From JBBIPA01 sp963775935 (GTDB lineage: Bacteria; Chloroflexota; Dehalococcoidia; GIF9; UBA5629): 64,000 bases of DNA. This document shows, in pieces, positions 14,998 through 23,307 of the stretch. A program made the translations under genes and the position numbers. The notes beneath the pieces were generated by a model. The model worked only from the letters and a program-made list of their open reading frames with translations, was not told the origin of the DNA and ran no database searches. The stretch is from the NCBI GenBank assembly GCA_963775935.1, contig CAVZKR010000002.1, forward strand, positions 372,001 through 436,000. Reading direction: 5' to 3'. Position 1 is the stretch's first letter; each line of letters begins with the position of its first letter.

Positions 14998-16272
14998 CTA
15001 TTTCTTACCCTGGTTAGACATTACAATCTTGCCTGGCTTGAGCAGTATCGATAGCACTATGCCAATACAACAAACAAGGGCGCAAACCAGGAAAGCCAGT
15101 TGATAGCTGCCTGCCAGGTCAAATACATAGCCGGTCAGAACCGGGCCAATAGCGGCGCCAATGGAAAAGCCAAGGACAGCAGTCCCCAGTATAGAACCGT
15201 GTGCTTTCAATCCGAAGAGTCTTGCCGCCAGAGGTGACTCTGAAGAAGCAAAACCATCATGACCAAAGCCGAAGATGCCAGCAAACAGATACAGCATCCA
15301 TTCCTGCTCTGCTGCCATAAGCCAGAGGAGAGGTGCTGCCATCAGAGCCAGTCCAATGACGAAAACCCATCTATTTCCAATTTTATCAGCGGCGTAGCCT
15401 AATACAATCATACCAAGAATGCCCAGCCCTCCAATTAAAGCGAGGATATTGGCAGCGCTGAATTCCGAAATTCCAAGGTCGATGGCATGTGGGGCAAGAT
15501 GTACCATGATGGCATACAGGCTGAAACCAAAACAGAATAATGTTCCAGCAAACATCCAGAATTGCCGGGTGCGCATTGCTTCGTTGAAGGAGAGTCCCTC
15601 GTCCGCCGCTTGTGGCGCAGGTCTGGCCCGGTTCTTCTCCACATAGGGGGATAACCCCATCTGTTCAGGGTCACGCCGTAAGAACTGGGCAACAATGACA
15701 ACGATTACCAGGCTGATGATGCCGATGACAATGTACGAAGTGCGCCAATCGTAGACAGAAATGAGCCATGAGGCGAACGGCGGTCCGAGCAAACTGCCGA
15801 TTCCCAGACCAATAAGGGCGATACCAGTAACCATGCTGCGCTTATCGATAAACCACCTGGCTACCGTTGACATAACTGGTACCCAGGCAGCACCCATGGC
15901 AATGCCGATGACTATTCCATAGAGGAGGTATAATTGCCACACAGCGGTAATCTGTGAGATAAGGATATACCCCATACCTAACAGCACACCACAAATTACT
16001 GTCACCAGCCGGGGGCCTAGCTTATCGGTAAGCCTGCCCATAAGGATGGCAGAAAAGCCGCTTATGAGCAGGGAGACTGAGAATGTGCCTGAGGTCATGG
16101 CTCTGGTCCAGCCGAACTCTGCCACCATGGGATTGAAGAAGATACCGAAGGCATGGAAGGTGCCCCAGGTGATAGCCAGGGTAAAAAAGGCGGCAATGAC
16201 AATAATGTAACCGTAGAAAAATTTTGATTTTGAGGCGTTGGGTTGGCGAGCATCCGTATTGTTTGTCACCAT
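14998..16272 (-). CDS. MFS transporter, OFA (oxalate/formate antiporter-like) family
   Basis: 424 residues from the ATG at 16272, chosen because GAGGAGGTT lies directly upstream; the longer frame to 16353 has no such site. Twelve membrane helices are visible. The OFA-like start FFYGYIIVIAAFFTLAITWGTFHAFGIFFNPM is followed by GRLTDKLGPR between helices 2 and 3. These carriers exchange small carboxylates. Probably one operon with the GlcG-like gene. Substrate not determined. Confidence 0.88.
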   Translation of the reverse strand: MVTNNTDARQPNASKSKFFYGYIIVIAAFFTLAITWGTFHAFGIFFNPMVAEFGWTRAMTSGTFSVSLLISGFSAILMGRLTDKLGPRLVTVICGVLLGMGYILISQITAVWQLYLLYGIVIGIAMGAAWVPVMSTVARWFIDKRSMVTGIALIGLGIGSLLGPPFASWLISVYDWRTSYIVIGIISLVIVVIVAQFLRRDPEQMGLSPYVEKNRARPAPQAADEGLSFNEAMRTRQFWMFAGTLFCFGFSLYAIMVHLAPHAIDLGISEFSAANILALIGGLGILGMIVLGYAADKIGNRWVFVIGLALMAAPLLWLMAAEQEWMLYLFAGIFGFGHDGFASSESPLAARLFGLKAHGSILGTAVLGFSIGAAIGPVLTGYVFDLAGSYQLAFLVCALVCCIGIVLSILLKPGKIVMSNQGKK

Positions 16273-16389
16273 GAACCTCCTCTTTAGGGCTTCCGTCAAC
16301 AGGCTGGGTGCATTATAGCACAGTGGTGAAGGGCAAATAGCATTATTTCTCAACCCCCTTTATCCCCCAATCTTGGGGGAATCAGGAAA

Positions 16390-16406
16390 CTGGGGGACAC
16401 CCCCAG
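16390..16406. repeat. G/C-rich intergenic hairpin CTGGGGG-ACA-CCCCCAG
   Basis: Perfect 7-bp stem with 3-nt loop inside a low-information tract (CCCCCAATCTTGGGGGA also folds). It lies upstream of the MFS gene and left of the insertion sequence; a dispersed intergenic repeat by appearance. Confidence 0.5.
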
Positions 16407-16490
16407 ACCCTCGGCAGGAAGGTTCCTGCACCTCTTTTTCGGACATCTCTTATTTGTGGCGGTCATTTGTCTCAGGTTGAACAGAGATGA

Positions 16491-16516
16491 GGTCACCTCT
16501 GGGGAGGTGACTCTCA
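16491..16516. repeat. Hairpin repeat GTCACCTC-TGGG-GAGGTGAC, copy 2
   Basis: Stem 16492-16499 with 16504-16511, ending 4-5 nt from the left tip of the IS481 element. The element seems to have landed right beside this repeat. Confidence 0.65.
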
Positions 16517-16520
16517 CAAA

Positions 16521-17789
16521 TGGTACAAACCGGGTACACTGGTAACAAATAGACCGGGCACATAGGTAACAGATAAGGTATGGGTAGGAGGTAACCACCT
16601 ATGCCTTGGAAGGAAACATGTGCCATGGATCAAAAGATGCAGATGATCAAATGTTGGAAAGGTGGCCAATTTACCATTACTGACCTGGGCTTTCTACACG
16701 ATGTCAGCAGAAAGACGATTTATAAGTGGGTCAAGCGGTATAAAGCAGAGGGGCCAACAGGTCTTGAGGAGCGGTCGAGAGCACCCTTATTACATCCAAA
16801 TGTCACAGTGTCAGAGATGGTAGACAAGATACTAGCAGTCAAGCGCCGCCACCAGAAGTGGGGGGCGAAGAAGGTAGTAGCCTGGTTGAAAGAGCAATAC
16901 CGGGAGGAAAGGTGGCCATCTGTCAGCACGGTAAGCGAGATTCTGAAGAGAGAGGGTTTAGTGAATCCTCGCAAAAAGAGGCATAGAACACCGCCATATA
17001 CTGACCCTTTCACTGCCTGTAATAAACCTAATGCAGTGTGGTGTGCCGACTTCAAAGGTCAGTTCAAAACAGAGGATGGGAAAGTTTGTTACCCATTGAC
17101 TATCACCGATAGTTACAGCCGTTACCTTCTCCTCTGCAAAGGACTCAGTCGTCCGAGTTTTAAAGAAAGTAAACCGTGTTTCGAGTTGGTTTTCAGAGAG
17201 TATGGGTTACCAGAAGCTATTAGAACTGATAATGGTGCGCCATTTGCTTCGGTAGGGATAGGAGCATTGTCAAAGCTATCAGTCTGGTTTATGAGGCTGG
17301 GGATTCGAGCTGAGAGAATAGAGCCAGGGCACCCTGAACAGAATGGCAGGCATGAGCGGATGCATCGGGCATTAAAAGAAGCCACTGCGAGCCCGCCCAG
17401 ACGTAATATGCGGACACAGCAAAAGGCTTTTGATGAATTTACCTACGAGTATGATTTCGAGCGCCCTCACGAGGCATTGGGGCAGAAAACTCCTGTCACT
17501 GCGTATCAAAAGTCGAATAGTCCTTACCTGCACAGGATACCCACAATAACTTACCCTTATGGTACCATACTACGAAAAGTAAACCGCAATGGTGAAATCA
17601 AATGGAAAGAGAGAAGTATCTATATCAGCAAATCATTGATTGGAGAGCATATCGCATTAAAGCAGAAAGAGGAACACCTCTGGGAAATATGGTTCATGCA
17701 TTATCCATTAGGAATAGCAAATGTAACAACAAGAAAAGTGTTACCTATGTGCCCGGATTAAAGTGTAACCTATGTCCCAGTTTGTACAA
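16521..17789 (+). mobile_element. IS481-family insertion sequence with doubled terminal repeats
   Basis: About 1.27 kb. Left tip TGGTACAAACCGGG (16521) matches the inverted right tip TTGTACAAACTGGG (from 17789). A second inner pair, CCGGGCACATAGGTAAC at 16554-16570, is repeated inverted at 17739-17755. So each end carries two related motifs (outer and inner). No clear target duplication was seen. The single transposase frame is intact, so the element may be active. Confidence 0.8.
16601..17761 (+). CDS. IS481-family DDE transposase
   Basis: 386 residues, close to the family length. MPWKETCAMDQK start is typical of IS481. An N-terminal helix-turn-helix (ITDLGFLHDVSRKTIYKWVKRY, about 26-48) leads into the rve integrase core with the catalytic triad in WCADFKG, IRTDNGAPF and PEQNGRHERMHR. 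The C-terminal beta domain is complete. TAGGAGGTAACC precedes the ATG. The frame runs without interruption between the terminal repeats. Confidence 0.93.
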   Translation: MPWKETCAMDQKMQMIKCWKGGQFTITDLGFLHDVSRKTIYKWVKRYKAEGPTGLEERSRAPLLHPNVTVSEMVDKILAVKRRHQKWGAKKVVAWLKEQYREERWPSVSTVSEILKREGLVNPRKKRHRTPPYTDPFTACNKPNAVWCADFKGQFKTEDGKVCYPLTITDSYSRYLLLCKGLSRPSFKESKPCFELVFREYGLPEAIRTDNGAPFASVGIGALSKLSVWFMRLGIRAERIEPGHPEQNGRHERMHRALKEATASPPRRNMRTQQKAFDEFTYEYDFERPHEALGQKTPVTAYQKSNSPYLHRIPTITYPYGTILRKVNRNGEIKWKERSIYISKSLIGEHIALKQKEEHLWEIWFMHYPLGIANVTTRKVLPMCPD

Positions 17790-17819
17790 AATAGTCAGGT
17801 AAAGTTAGGAAAAATGATG

Positions 17820-17848
17820 TTGACAAATCACAACTAGAAACCTGCACT
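17820..17848 (+). promoter_or_regulatory. Candidate -35 region of secreted-protein gene
   Basis: TTGACAAATCACAA (17820-17833) repeats exactly the 14 nt at 22954-22967. The -10 region at 17 nt spacing is poor (TGCACT). Tentative. Confidence 0.3.
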
Positions 17849-17909
17849 GGTTAGTAGCAGGGGAAACTGTTCCACATCGCAGAGTCTAAGGTGAAAAGGA
17901 GGATGAAGT

Positions 17910-18404
17910 ATGGGTATCAAGAACATGGTAACAGGGAAGGTGGCGGTGAGGGTGCTGGTTATTCTGCTGATGACTGTGATTCTGTTTACCAGCATGGCAA
18001 CTCCGGTCTATGCAGGGGTTGAGCCCTCGCCGTGGCGGCAGGTGATAACGCTCCGTATCGCTGCCATTGAACTTGCCGGGATCAGGATGGAGAATGCTGT
18101 CCTGCTGCGGGCAGGCGTTGAGCCTACGCCGTGGCGGCTGAACCGGCTGCAGGCAGAAGTCTACCAGCTCAATGCCATATATGACCGGATAAATGCCGTC
18201 TTGTCAGTTCCGCCGGAACCCAGTAGGGTGCGGGAAGCCCTGGTGGATGTCCGCGACCGGGCACAGGGCATCGTTGATGACATCCGTATGACTGACCCAC
18301 CGGATCCCCAGAGGGTGCGGGAACTTCTGGCGCAAGTCAGCGACGCTGCACAGGCTATCGCCGATTGGGCAAACAGGTTGCTCAGGACACCGGGCATAGG
18401 TTAA
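17910..18404 (+). CDS. Small secreted helical protein with internal repeats
   Basis: 164 residues, not recognised. Signal peptide (VAVRVLVILLMTVILFTSMATPVYA, cut near residue 35), then two internal repeat pairs. GVEPSPWR and GVEPTPWR are about 30 residues apart, and PPEPSRVREALVDVRDRAQGI is echoed by PPDPQRVRELLAQVSDAAQAI. Mostly amphipathic helix, suggesting a coiled or bundled exported protein. AAAAGGAGGATGAAGT precedes the ATG. GC is higher than in neighbouring genes. It follows the insertion sequence by 120 nt and has no operon partner. Confidence 0.75.
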   Translation: MGIKNMVTGKVAVRVLVILLMTVILFTSMATPVYAGVEPSPWRQVITLRIAAIELAGIRMENAVLLRAGVEPTPWRLNRLQAEVYQLNAIYDRINAVLSVPPEPSRVREALVDVRDRAQGIVDDIRMTDPPDPQRVRELLAQVSDAAQAIADWANRLLRTPGIG

Positions 18405-18437
18405 TCGCAGCATAGTCATCGTTTCGGTTTTTCTGGT

Positions 18438-18466
18438 GAGGTCACCTCAGGGGAGGTGACTCTCAC
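18438..18466. repeat. Hairpin repeat GTCACCTC-AGGG-GAGGTGAC, copy 3
   Basis: Stem 18441-18448 with 18453-18460, extended by GTGAG/CTCAC with one bulge. Directly after it is another hairpin, GGAAGTTC/GAACTTCC (18467-18474 with 18480-18487). The rest of the 18405-18853 gap holds no gene I can recognise. Confidence 0.65.
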
Positions 18467-18763
18467 GGAAGTTCTTCAGGAACTTCCATTTGCAATCATG
18501 AACCTCCTCTGTAAAATCCTTAAGCTCTAAGCGGGATTTCCTCTATCAACTTGTGGTGGGCTAATTGGTTGCCTATAATATAACTTTAGCTAAACTCCTG
18601 GAATTAAGATCAAACACTCTGTTTTGTTACTTTCCTAAGTAGGCGGCCTTAATAGCCTCAGATGATTTAAACAACTCGTAGCATGAGTAAAAAGTTGCCT
18701 GGAGCCAACCTCTTTCTGACTGTAGAATTGCTGTGACATTCAATTGAATAGGTCTAATAATTT

Positions 18764-18782
18764 AAGGAGGTGACTTATGTAG
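18764..18782 (+). promoter_or_regulatory. Distal extended Shine-Dalgarno followed by start-stop codon pair
   Basis: AAGGAGGTGACTTATGTAG: a full-strength ribosome site placed ideally before ATG and an immediate TAG. The cupin gene with its own site begins 75 nt later. Could hold a 30S subunit and stabilise or regulate the leader. Confidence 0.4.
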
Positions 18783-18856
18783 TGGCAAAGTGAAAAAGGA
18801 TCTTAAAGGGTAGTATAATTAAAGTCATTAGCATGTAAAAGGAGGATTACCAAATG

Positions 18857-19336
18857 ATGGAATCCAAGTATGAGAAATATGTCGTAAGGAAATCAACTAC
18901 ACCCGAACCCAGCATAAAATGGGGAATACCCGAATTGGGAATTACAGACCTGTACCATTTTCTGAAGCCTAGCGGCCCTATAAAAGAATCTAATACAATG
19001 ATCGAGTTTGCCTGGATAGTTAAAGACAGTGTTTTTGGAGTTACCAAGGATAAGCCGCCACACAAACACGATTGCGATGAGATTTTTATGTTCATGGGAA
19101 CTAACCCGAAAGATAGAGACGAATTGGGCGCTGAAGTCGAGTTCTGGCTAGGTGAGGGGGAGGAAACAGAGAAAATAAAAGTTAACACCTCGGGATTAGT
19201 CTTTGTCCCGAAGGGATTGGTACATCTGCCGTTATTCTTCAAGAATGTTAAGAAACCGTTATTATGGGTAGTAATTGGACTCAATATAGGTGAAACGCTT
19301 AAAAATACTACTAAATATCCTGTTAGAGGGATATAA
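18857..19336 (+). CDS. Cupin-fold protein
   Basis: 159-160 residues (ATG at 18854 or the adjacent one at 18857; AAAAGGAGG is upstream). A metal-binding cupin core is visible: PPHKHDCDEIFMFMG (HxH...E type) and VFVPKGLVHLPLFF, giving two His, one Glu and a further His as likely ligands. Small cupins of this kind are often dioxygenases, isomerases or sugar-binding proteins; the activity is not determinable. It lies upstream of an amidohydrolase remnant and the TRAP operon. The leader has an extra Shine-Dalgarno sequence. Confidence 0.75.
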   Translation: MESKYEKYVVRKSTTPEPSIKWGIPELGITDLYHFLKPSGPIKESNTMIEFAWIVKDSVFGVTKDKPPHKHDCDEIFMFMGTNPKDRDELGAEVEFWLGEGEETEKIKVNTSGLVFVPKGLVHLPLFFKNVKKPLLWVVIGLNIGETLKNTTKYPVRGI

Positions 19337-19460
19337 ACTCAGCCTATTTGCAAAGACTGGATTTAAAAAAGACTGGCTTGTGTCGATGTCTTGCCTGGAG
19401 GACTTAAAGAAAGACAAGAATACAGGATTGCAGTTAGTATATCTCAAGCCAGTGAGATAG

Positions 19461-19577
19461 AATATCAACATCCCCAATGAGGCAGAAGTCATAGATGCTA
19501 CCGGGAGAACAGTCATGCCAGGGATGATAGAGGCACATATCGTCAAGCCGTTGCCAGGTGTAGACAAATGGGGCTAG
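19461..19577 (+). pseudogene. Amidohydrolase N-terminal fragment (remnant)
   Basis: This frame reads NINIPNEAEVIDATGRTVMP followed by GMIEAHIVKPLPGVDKWG and stop. It is the typical strand leading to the first metal site of cyclic amidohydrolases (GxTVMPGLIDAHxH). The second His of the HxH pair is lost (AHIV), the upstream part is broken by a stop, and nothing downstream continues. A decayed gene in the 19337-19737 gap. Confidence 0.6.
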
Positions 19578-19655
19578 TTAGTGTAGTATGCAAGGCAGAA
19601 ATCATTCACCCATCGAATATACCGCGCCCTGTTCAAGCGAATAACAATTAGTCTA

Positions 19656-19720
19656 GAAAGAAGGGGGTGATGCGTACTCGCCAAAAATGCTTTTCGTTAA
19701 GAAACTACAAGTTTACATAG
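19656..19720 (+). promoter_or_regulatory. Distal Shine-Dalgarno with possible 16-codon leader peptide
   Basis: GAAAGAAGGGGGTG precedes ATG at 19670, which opens a 16-residue frame MRTRQKCFSLRNYKFT ending at 19720, 17 nt before dctP. The ATG is too close to the site for efficient initiation, so stabiliser or leader peptide are both possible. Confidence 0.35.
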
Positions 19721-19737
19721 TATAGAAGGAGGCAAGA

Positions 19738-20808
19738 ATGAAAAAATTTATGTTTCTTGGTATCGTCGTTTTAATGCTGGTATCTTTAATTCTTTCGGGT
19801 TGCGCCGGACAGGCTCCGTCGACTGGACCAGGAGCACAACCAGCCAAAACCATTAATCTTAAGTTCGCTACCTTTATCCCCCCTATGGATACGTATGCTG
19901 TGCAACAGGGTGAATGGGCAAAACAACTGGAGACAGCCACAAATGGCAGGATTAAAATAACGTTCTACCATGCGGAGTCTCTAATCAAAATGCCCGATTT
20001 GTTTGATGCTACTGCTGCCGGTACTGTTGATTTTTCTATGATCGATTCCAATTTAACACCGGAACGTCTGCCACTCTCCGGTATCACCACTCTCCCCATG
20101 GTGTTCAAGCGCGCCAGCCAGACTCAACAGGTGATGTGGGCACTTCTGGAAAAGTATAGTAAGTTTAAGGGTGAATATGCCCCTACCAAGGTGATCTGGT
20201 GCCAGAACCCATCCACAGCTCAGCTATATGGCAACAAACCATTGCAGAAGCTTGATGATTTGAAAGGCCAAAAGGTAGCTATAGTTACGCCCTGGGAAGC
20301 CTTATCACTGAAGGCACTTGGTATGACCCCAGTCGGTATGCCTCCCACGGAAATGTTTACCGCTCTAGAGAGGGGAGTAGTTGATGCTGCATCAGGTGAT
20401 TTTAACCAGGCATTTATCTGGAAACATTTCGAAATCACCAAATACCGGACAGATAATGTGGACATCACTGCCAGAGTCTCACCTATTATCATGAATATTA
20501 AGACGTACAACAATCTTCCCGATGACCTGAAAAAGATATTCGATAAAACAACAAACGGCCTTGAAATGTCCAAGCGCGCTGGTCTGGCATTCGAAGATTT
20601 CATGGCCAACTCTATAAAGATGATAAAAGAATTTGATCAGAAGAAAGGTAACCCGGCGATTTACGTGCTGCCGTCTGATGAAAGACAAAAATGGCTGAAC
20701 ACGGTATCGCCGGTACGCGACCAGTGGGTTGCTGAAATGGAGAAAAAGGGACTTCCCGGGAAAGACATGCTCAAAGACATGATTGAACTCGCCGAAAAGT
20801 ATAAGTAA
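19738..20808 (+). CDS. dctP: TRAP transporter substrate-binding lipoprotein DctP
   Basis: 356 residues. Lipobox LILSGC (Cys22), then the DctP fold (LKFATFIPPMDTYAVQQGEWAKQLE...NGRIKITFYH...VDFSMIDSNLTPERLPL...). It captures an organic acid or related anion and delivers it to the DctQM permease, using an ion gradient rather than ATP. GAAGGAGG precedes the ATG. A strong stem-loop separates it from dctQ, as expected if the binding protein is needed in excess. Ligand unknown; the usual Arg that binds the carboxylate cannot be fixed by eye. Confidence 0.92.
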   Translation: MKKFMFLGIVVLMLVSLILSGCAGQAPSTGPGAQPAKTINLKFATFIPPMDTYAVQQGEWAKQLETATNGRIKITFYHAESLIKMPDLFDATAAGTVDFSMIDSNLTPERLPLSGITTLPMVFKRASQTQQVMWALLEKYSKFKGEYAPTKVIWCQNPSTAQLYGNKPLQKLDDLKGQKVAIVTPWEALSLKALGMTPVGMPPTEMFTALERGVVDAASGDFNQAFIWKHFEITKYRTDNVDITARVSPIIMNIKTYNNLPDDLKKIFDKTTNGLEMSKRAGLAFEDFMANSIKMIKEFDQKKGNPAIYVLPSDERQKWLNTVSPVRDQWVAEMEKKGLPGKDMLKDMIELAEKYK

Positions 20809-20812
20809 TCAC

Positions 20813-20909
20813 AAAAGCGAGAGCATGCGTGTTTCTGTTGAACAGGTTATGGAATAGAGCCTTGTCGTTGGCAAGGGCTCATCACAGGTAACCGCATGGC
20901 TCTCGCTTT
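20813..20909 (+). promoter_or_regulatory. Nested stem-loop between dctP and dctQ
   Basis: Outer arms AAAGCGAGAGCATGCG (20814-20829) and CGCATGGCTCTCGCTTT (20893-20909) pair with a single bulged G. An inner hairpin GAGCCTTG/CAAGGGCTC spans 20857-20880. The right arm runs into the annotated dctQ 5' region. Likely stabilises dctP mRNA or attenuates readthrough. Confidence 0.6.
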
Positions 20910-20925
20910 GATAATGGAGAGCGCT

Positions 20926-21459
20926 ATGGAAGAACCAAAAAGCAAAAACGCTTTAGAGAAGGTAGCGTATGCACTTGAACGTATCGTGTATCCGCTGAGC
21001 AAAGGTATCGCAGTGGTGTCGGCCGCAACTCTGGTCATCATGATGTTTCTGACGACGATAGATGTTATCATGCGGCGCTTTTTCAACCAGCCGATATTTG
21101 GGGCCTATGAGATAAGCAAAGTCTTGCTCGCCATAGCTATTTTCTGTGGTGTCGCCTATGTCATGGTTAAAGGAGGGCATGTCAACGTCGATATCGCCAC
21201 CCGCCTGTATCCTCGTCGGCTCAAGCTTGCAGTATACAGCATTGGTCTGTTCCTGAGCCTGGTGATCGTGGGACTGATAAGCTGGCAGGCAGCTTTATAC
21301 GGGATAGATATGGTTCAGGTGGGTGAACGCTCAGTCCTCCTCAGAATCGTTGTTTTCCCATTCATATTTGTGGTGGCGTTTGGCAGTGCGGTGCTTTTTT
21401 TGGTGATCCTGGTACAATTCTTATATGCTCTTGGAGGGAAATTAGATGGAACCGGTTAG
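20926..21459 (+). CDS. dctQ: TRAP transporter small permease DctQ
   Basis: 177 residues from the ATG at 20926, chosen for GGAGAG seven nt upstream; the ATG at 20896 would place the start inside the hairpin arm. Four membrane helices, with the family pattern LTTIDVIMRRFFNQPIFGAYEISKVLLAIAIFCGVAYVMVKGGHVNVDIA. It forms the small membrane subunit that pairs with DctM. Overlaps dctM by 14 nt. Confidence 0.9.
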   Translation: MEEPKSKNALEKVAYALERIVYPLSKGIAVVSAATLVIMMFLTTIDVIMRRFFNQPIFGAYEISKVLLAIAIFCGVAYVMVKGGHVNVDIATRLYPRRLKLAVYSIGLFLSLVIVGLISWQAALYGIDMVQVGERSVLLRIVVFPFIFVVAFGSAVLFLVILVQFLYALGGKLDGTG

Positions 21460-22759
21460 CCTCGGCGTCATTTTTATAGCCGTAATGTTATTTCTATTAA
21501 TTATCATTGGATTGCCCATAGGCTTTTGTCTGGCGCTTACCGGTGCGTTAGGTATTTGGGCTATCAGCGGGTGGGACTCGTTGTTCGATATTATTTCACA
21601 CAGGCCATTTGCGGTAGCCTCTGACTATGTATTCACCACAATACCCATGTTTGTTTTTATGGGATGGCTCGCTGCGGAAGGGGGGATTAGCGCCGACCTT
21701 TTTATAGGTGCCAACCGGTGGTTTGGGTGGATGAGGGGTGGTTTGGCTATGGCGGTGAGCTGGGCATGTGCCGCCTTTGGAGCGGTCTGCGGCTGTTCTA
21801 TTACTACAGGGGTAACCATGGCATCCATATCATTGCCGGAAATGCGAAGGCGTAACTACGACAATGCCCTGTCTACCGGTGTGCTCTCCGCCAGTGGCAA
21901 TCTGGGCATTCTGATACCTCCCAGCATTCCCTTCGTTGTCTATGGCATCATTACCGAAACATCTATAGGTCATCTGTTCATGGCGGGTATTTTCCCCGGT
22001 ATTCTGCTTTCTGCTCTTTTTTGCGGGACGATATATATTATTTGCCTGAGGAATCCCCAGGCCGGTCCTGCTGGTGATCCATTTAATCTCAGACTGGCAC
22101 TGAGATTGCCATTGGGCGCATGGCTCACTATTCTTTTGATGCTGTTTGTCTTAGGGGGCATTTACGTAGGTATTTTTACACCGACTGAAGCAGGGGCACT
22201 CGGTGCCTTCGGAGCATTCATTCTTGGTTTGGCCACAAGGCGTCTCAAGTGGAATAATTTTGTTACTGCCCTGACCAAGACAATCACCACTGCGTGCATG
22301 ATACTTATTCTTATCATCGGTGCTAATATTTTCAGTACCATGCTGGCGTTGAGCACAGTTCCCTTTGCGCTGGTAGATATCATTAAAGTAGTATCCGTTA
22401 ACAAATGGGTTGTCCTGGCAGCAGTTCTGATATTGTATATCATAGTCGGCTTTGTACTTGATATTATGTCCTCCTTATTGATCCTTATCCCAATTATTAC
22501 GCCGATACTGGTCAAAGTATATGGATTTGACCCTGTATGGCTCGGAGTACTTACCATACTCTGTGTGTGCATCGGGGAAGTTACTCCACCGATTGGTATT
22601 GTGGTTTTTGCCGTAGGTGGTGTGGCAAAGGATATCCCATTGTCAACAATATTCAGGGGTGCCATGTACTTTTTCTGGGCTATGCTCGTTTGCCTTGTTA
22701 TCCTGGTGATATTTCCGGAGATTTCACTCTTTATACCTAATACCATGTATGGAATGTAG
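21446..22759 (+). CDS. dctM: TRAP transporter large permease DctM
   Basis: 437 residues, usual length, about 12 membrane helices. Family hallmarks are IGLPIGFCLALTGALGIW, the SITTGVTMASISLPEMRRRNYDNALSTGVLSASGNLGILIPPSIPFVVYG block, and PTEAGALGAFGAFILG. This is the ion-coupled channel subunit. It ends the dctPQM operon; no clear terminator was seen after it. Confidence 0.94.
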   Translation: MEPVSLGVIFIAVMLFLLIIIGLPIGFCLALTGALGIWAISGWDSLFDIISHRPFAVASDYVFTTIPMFVFMGWLAAEGGISADLFIGANRWFGWMRGGLAMAVSWACAAFGAVCGCSITTGVTMASISLPEMRRRNYDNALSTGVLSASGNLGILIPPSIPFVVYGIITETSIGHLFMAGIFPGILLSALFCGTIYIICLRNPQAGPAGDPFNLRLALRLPLGAWLTILLMLFVLGGIYVGIFTPTEAGALGAFGAFILGLATRRLKWNNFVTALTKTITTACMILILIIGANIFSTMLALSTVPFALVDIIKVVSVNKWVVLAAVLILYIIVGFVLDIMSSLLILIPIITPILVKVYGFDPVWLGVLTILCVCIGEVTPPIGIVVFAVGGVAKDIPLSTIFRGAMYFFWAMLVCLVILVIFPEISLFIPNTMYGM

Positions 22760-23307
22760 CTATTTTAAGAACGTAGACTGTGGTATTCGTTACAACGCAA
22801 TCCAGCAAACGAATATAGTGAGTCGTGCACTATCTGTTTTGCGATTATAAGATGTGACGTCCAGCCTCTAACTCCATTAAACCTATTCTTGCCCCATTGT
22901 AGGTGTCACTATTATTTTACATAATTTAATAATCAATATATAGCATAGACGTCTTGACAAATCACAATATATTGTGATATGGTGATTGCATGGAAGGGCA
23001 TTTGTCCAGATGCCGTTATGATTTTGATGGATGGTGTGAAAAGCATGGCTGGTGCAATGATAGATGCCTGAGGAAGACAAATAATTTACGTTTTGCTGTA
23101 GTACCAAAGGCATTGGTTAACCTGAGACTAGCGCACCGTTCATTCAGAGTGAAAAAGAATTCACCTGAATCAAAATCAAAAAGAGCTGTTGGTTCTGGCG
23201 TTATTTGACTTAGGTCTTTCGTGATTTCATATACCAACGGTTATGTTTTTGTATTACCTGAGCGTGTAAGTTCAAATCATCAATTTCCTCAGATTTTTCC
23301 GGGTTAT
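22760..23307. other. Gene-poor intergenic stretch with palindromic promoter
   Basis: No recognisable gene. Overlapping short frames on both strands look like noise. The promoter/operator at 22954-22983 is the only structured element. A 72-residue frame at 22990-23208 starts exactly where that promoter would begin transcription; its first 27 residues hold four Cys, but I do not recognise it. Confidence 0.4.
22954..22983 (+). promoter_or_regulatory. Promoter with palindromic operator in its spacer
   Basis: TTGACA (22954-22959) and TATGGT (22978-22983) are 18 nt apart. The spacer is filled by the perfect 18-bp palindrome ATCACAATATATTGTGAT (22961-22978), a good dimeric repressor site. Confidence 0.5.

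Noticed and set aside
16272..16353. N-terminal extension of the MFS transporter
   Set aside because: The ATG at 16272 has GAGGAGG directly upstream and begins the family sequence.
16350..16598. 82-codon minus-strand frame left of the insertion sequence
   Set aside because: Spans the IS tip and low-complexity hairpins; no homology recognised.
22883..23237. Minus-strand frames of 73-76 codons after dctM
   Set aside because: Overlap each other and the palindromic promoter; composition not protein-like.
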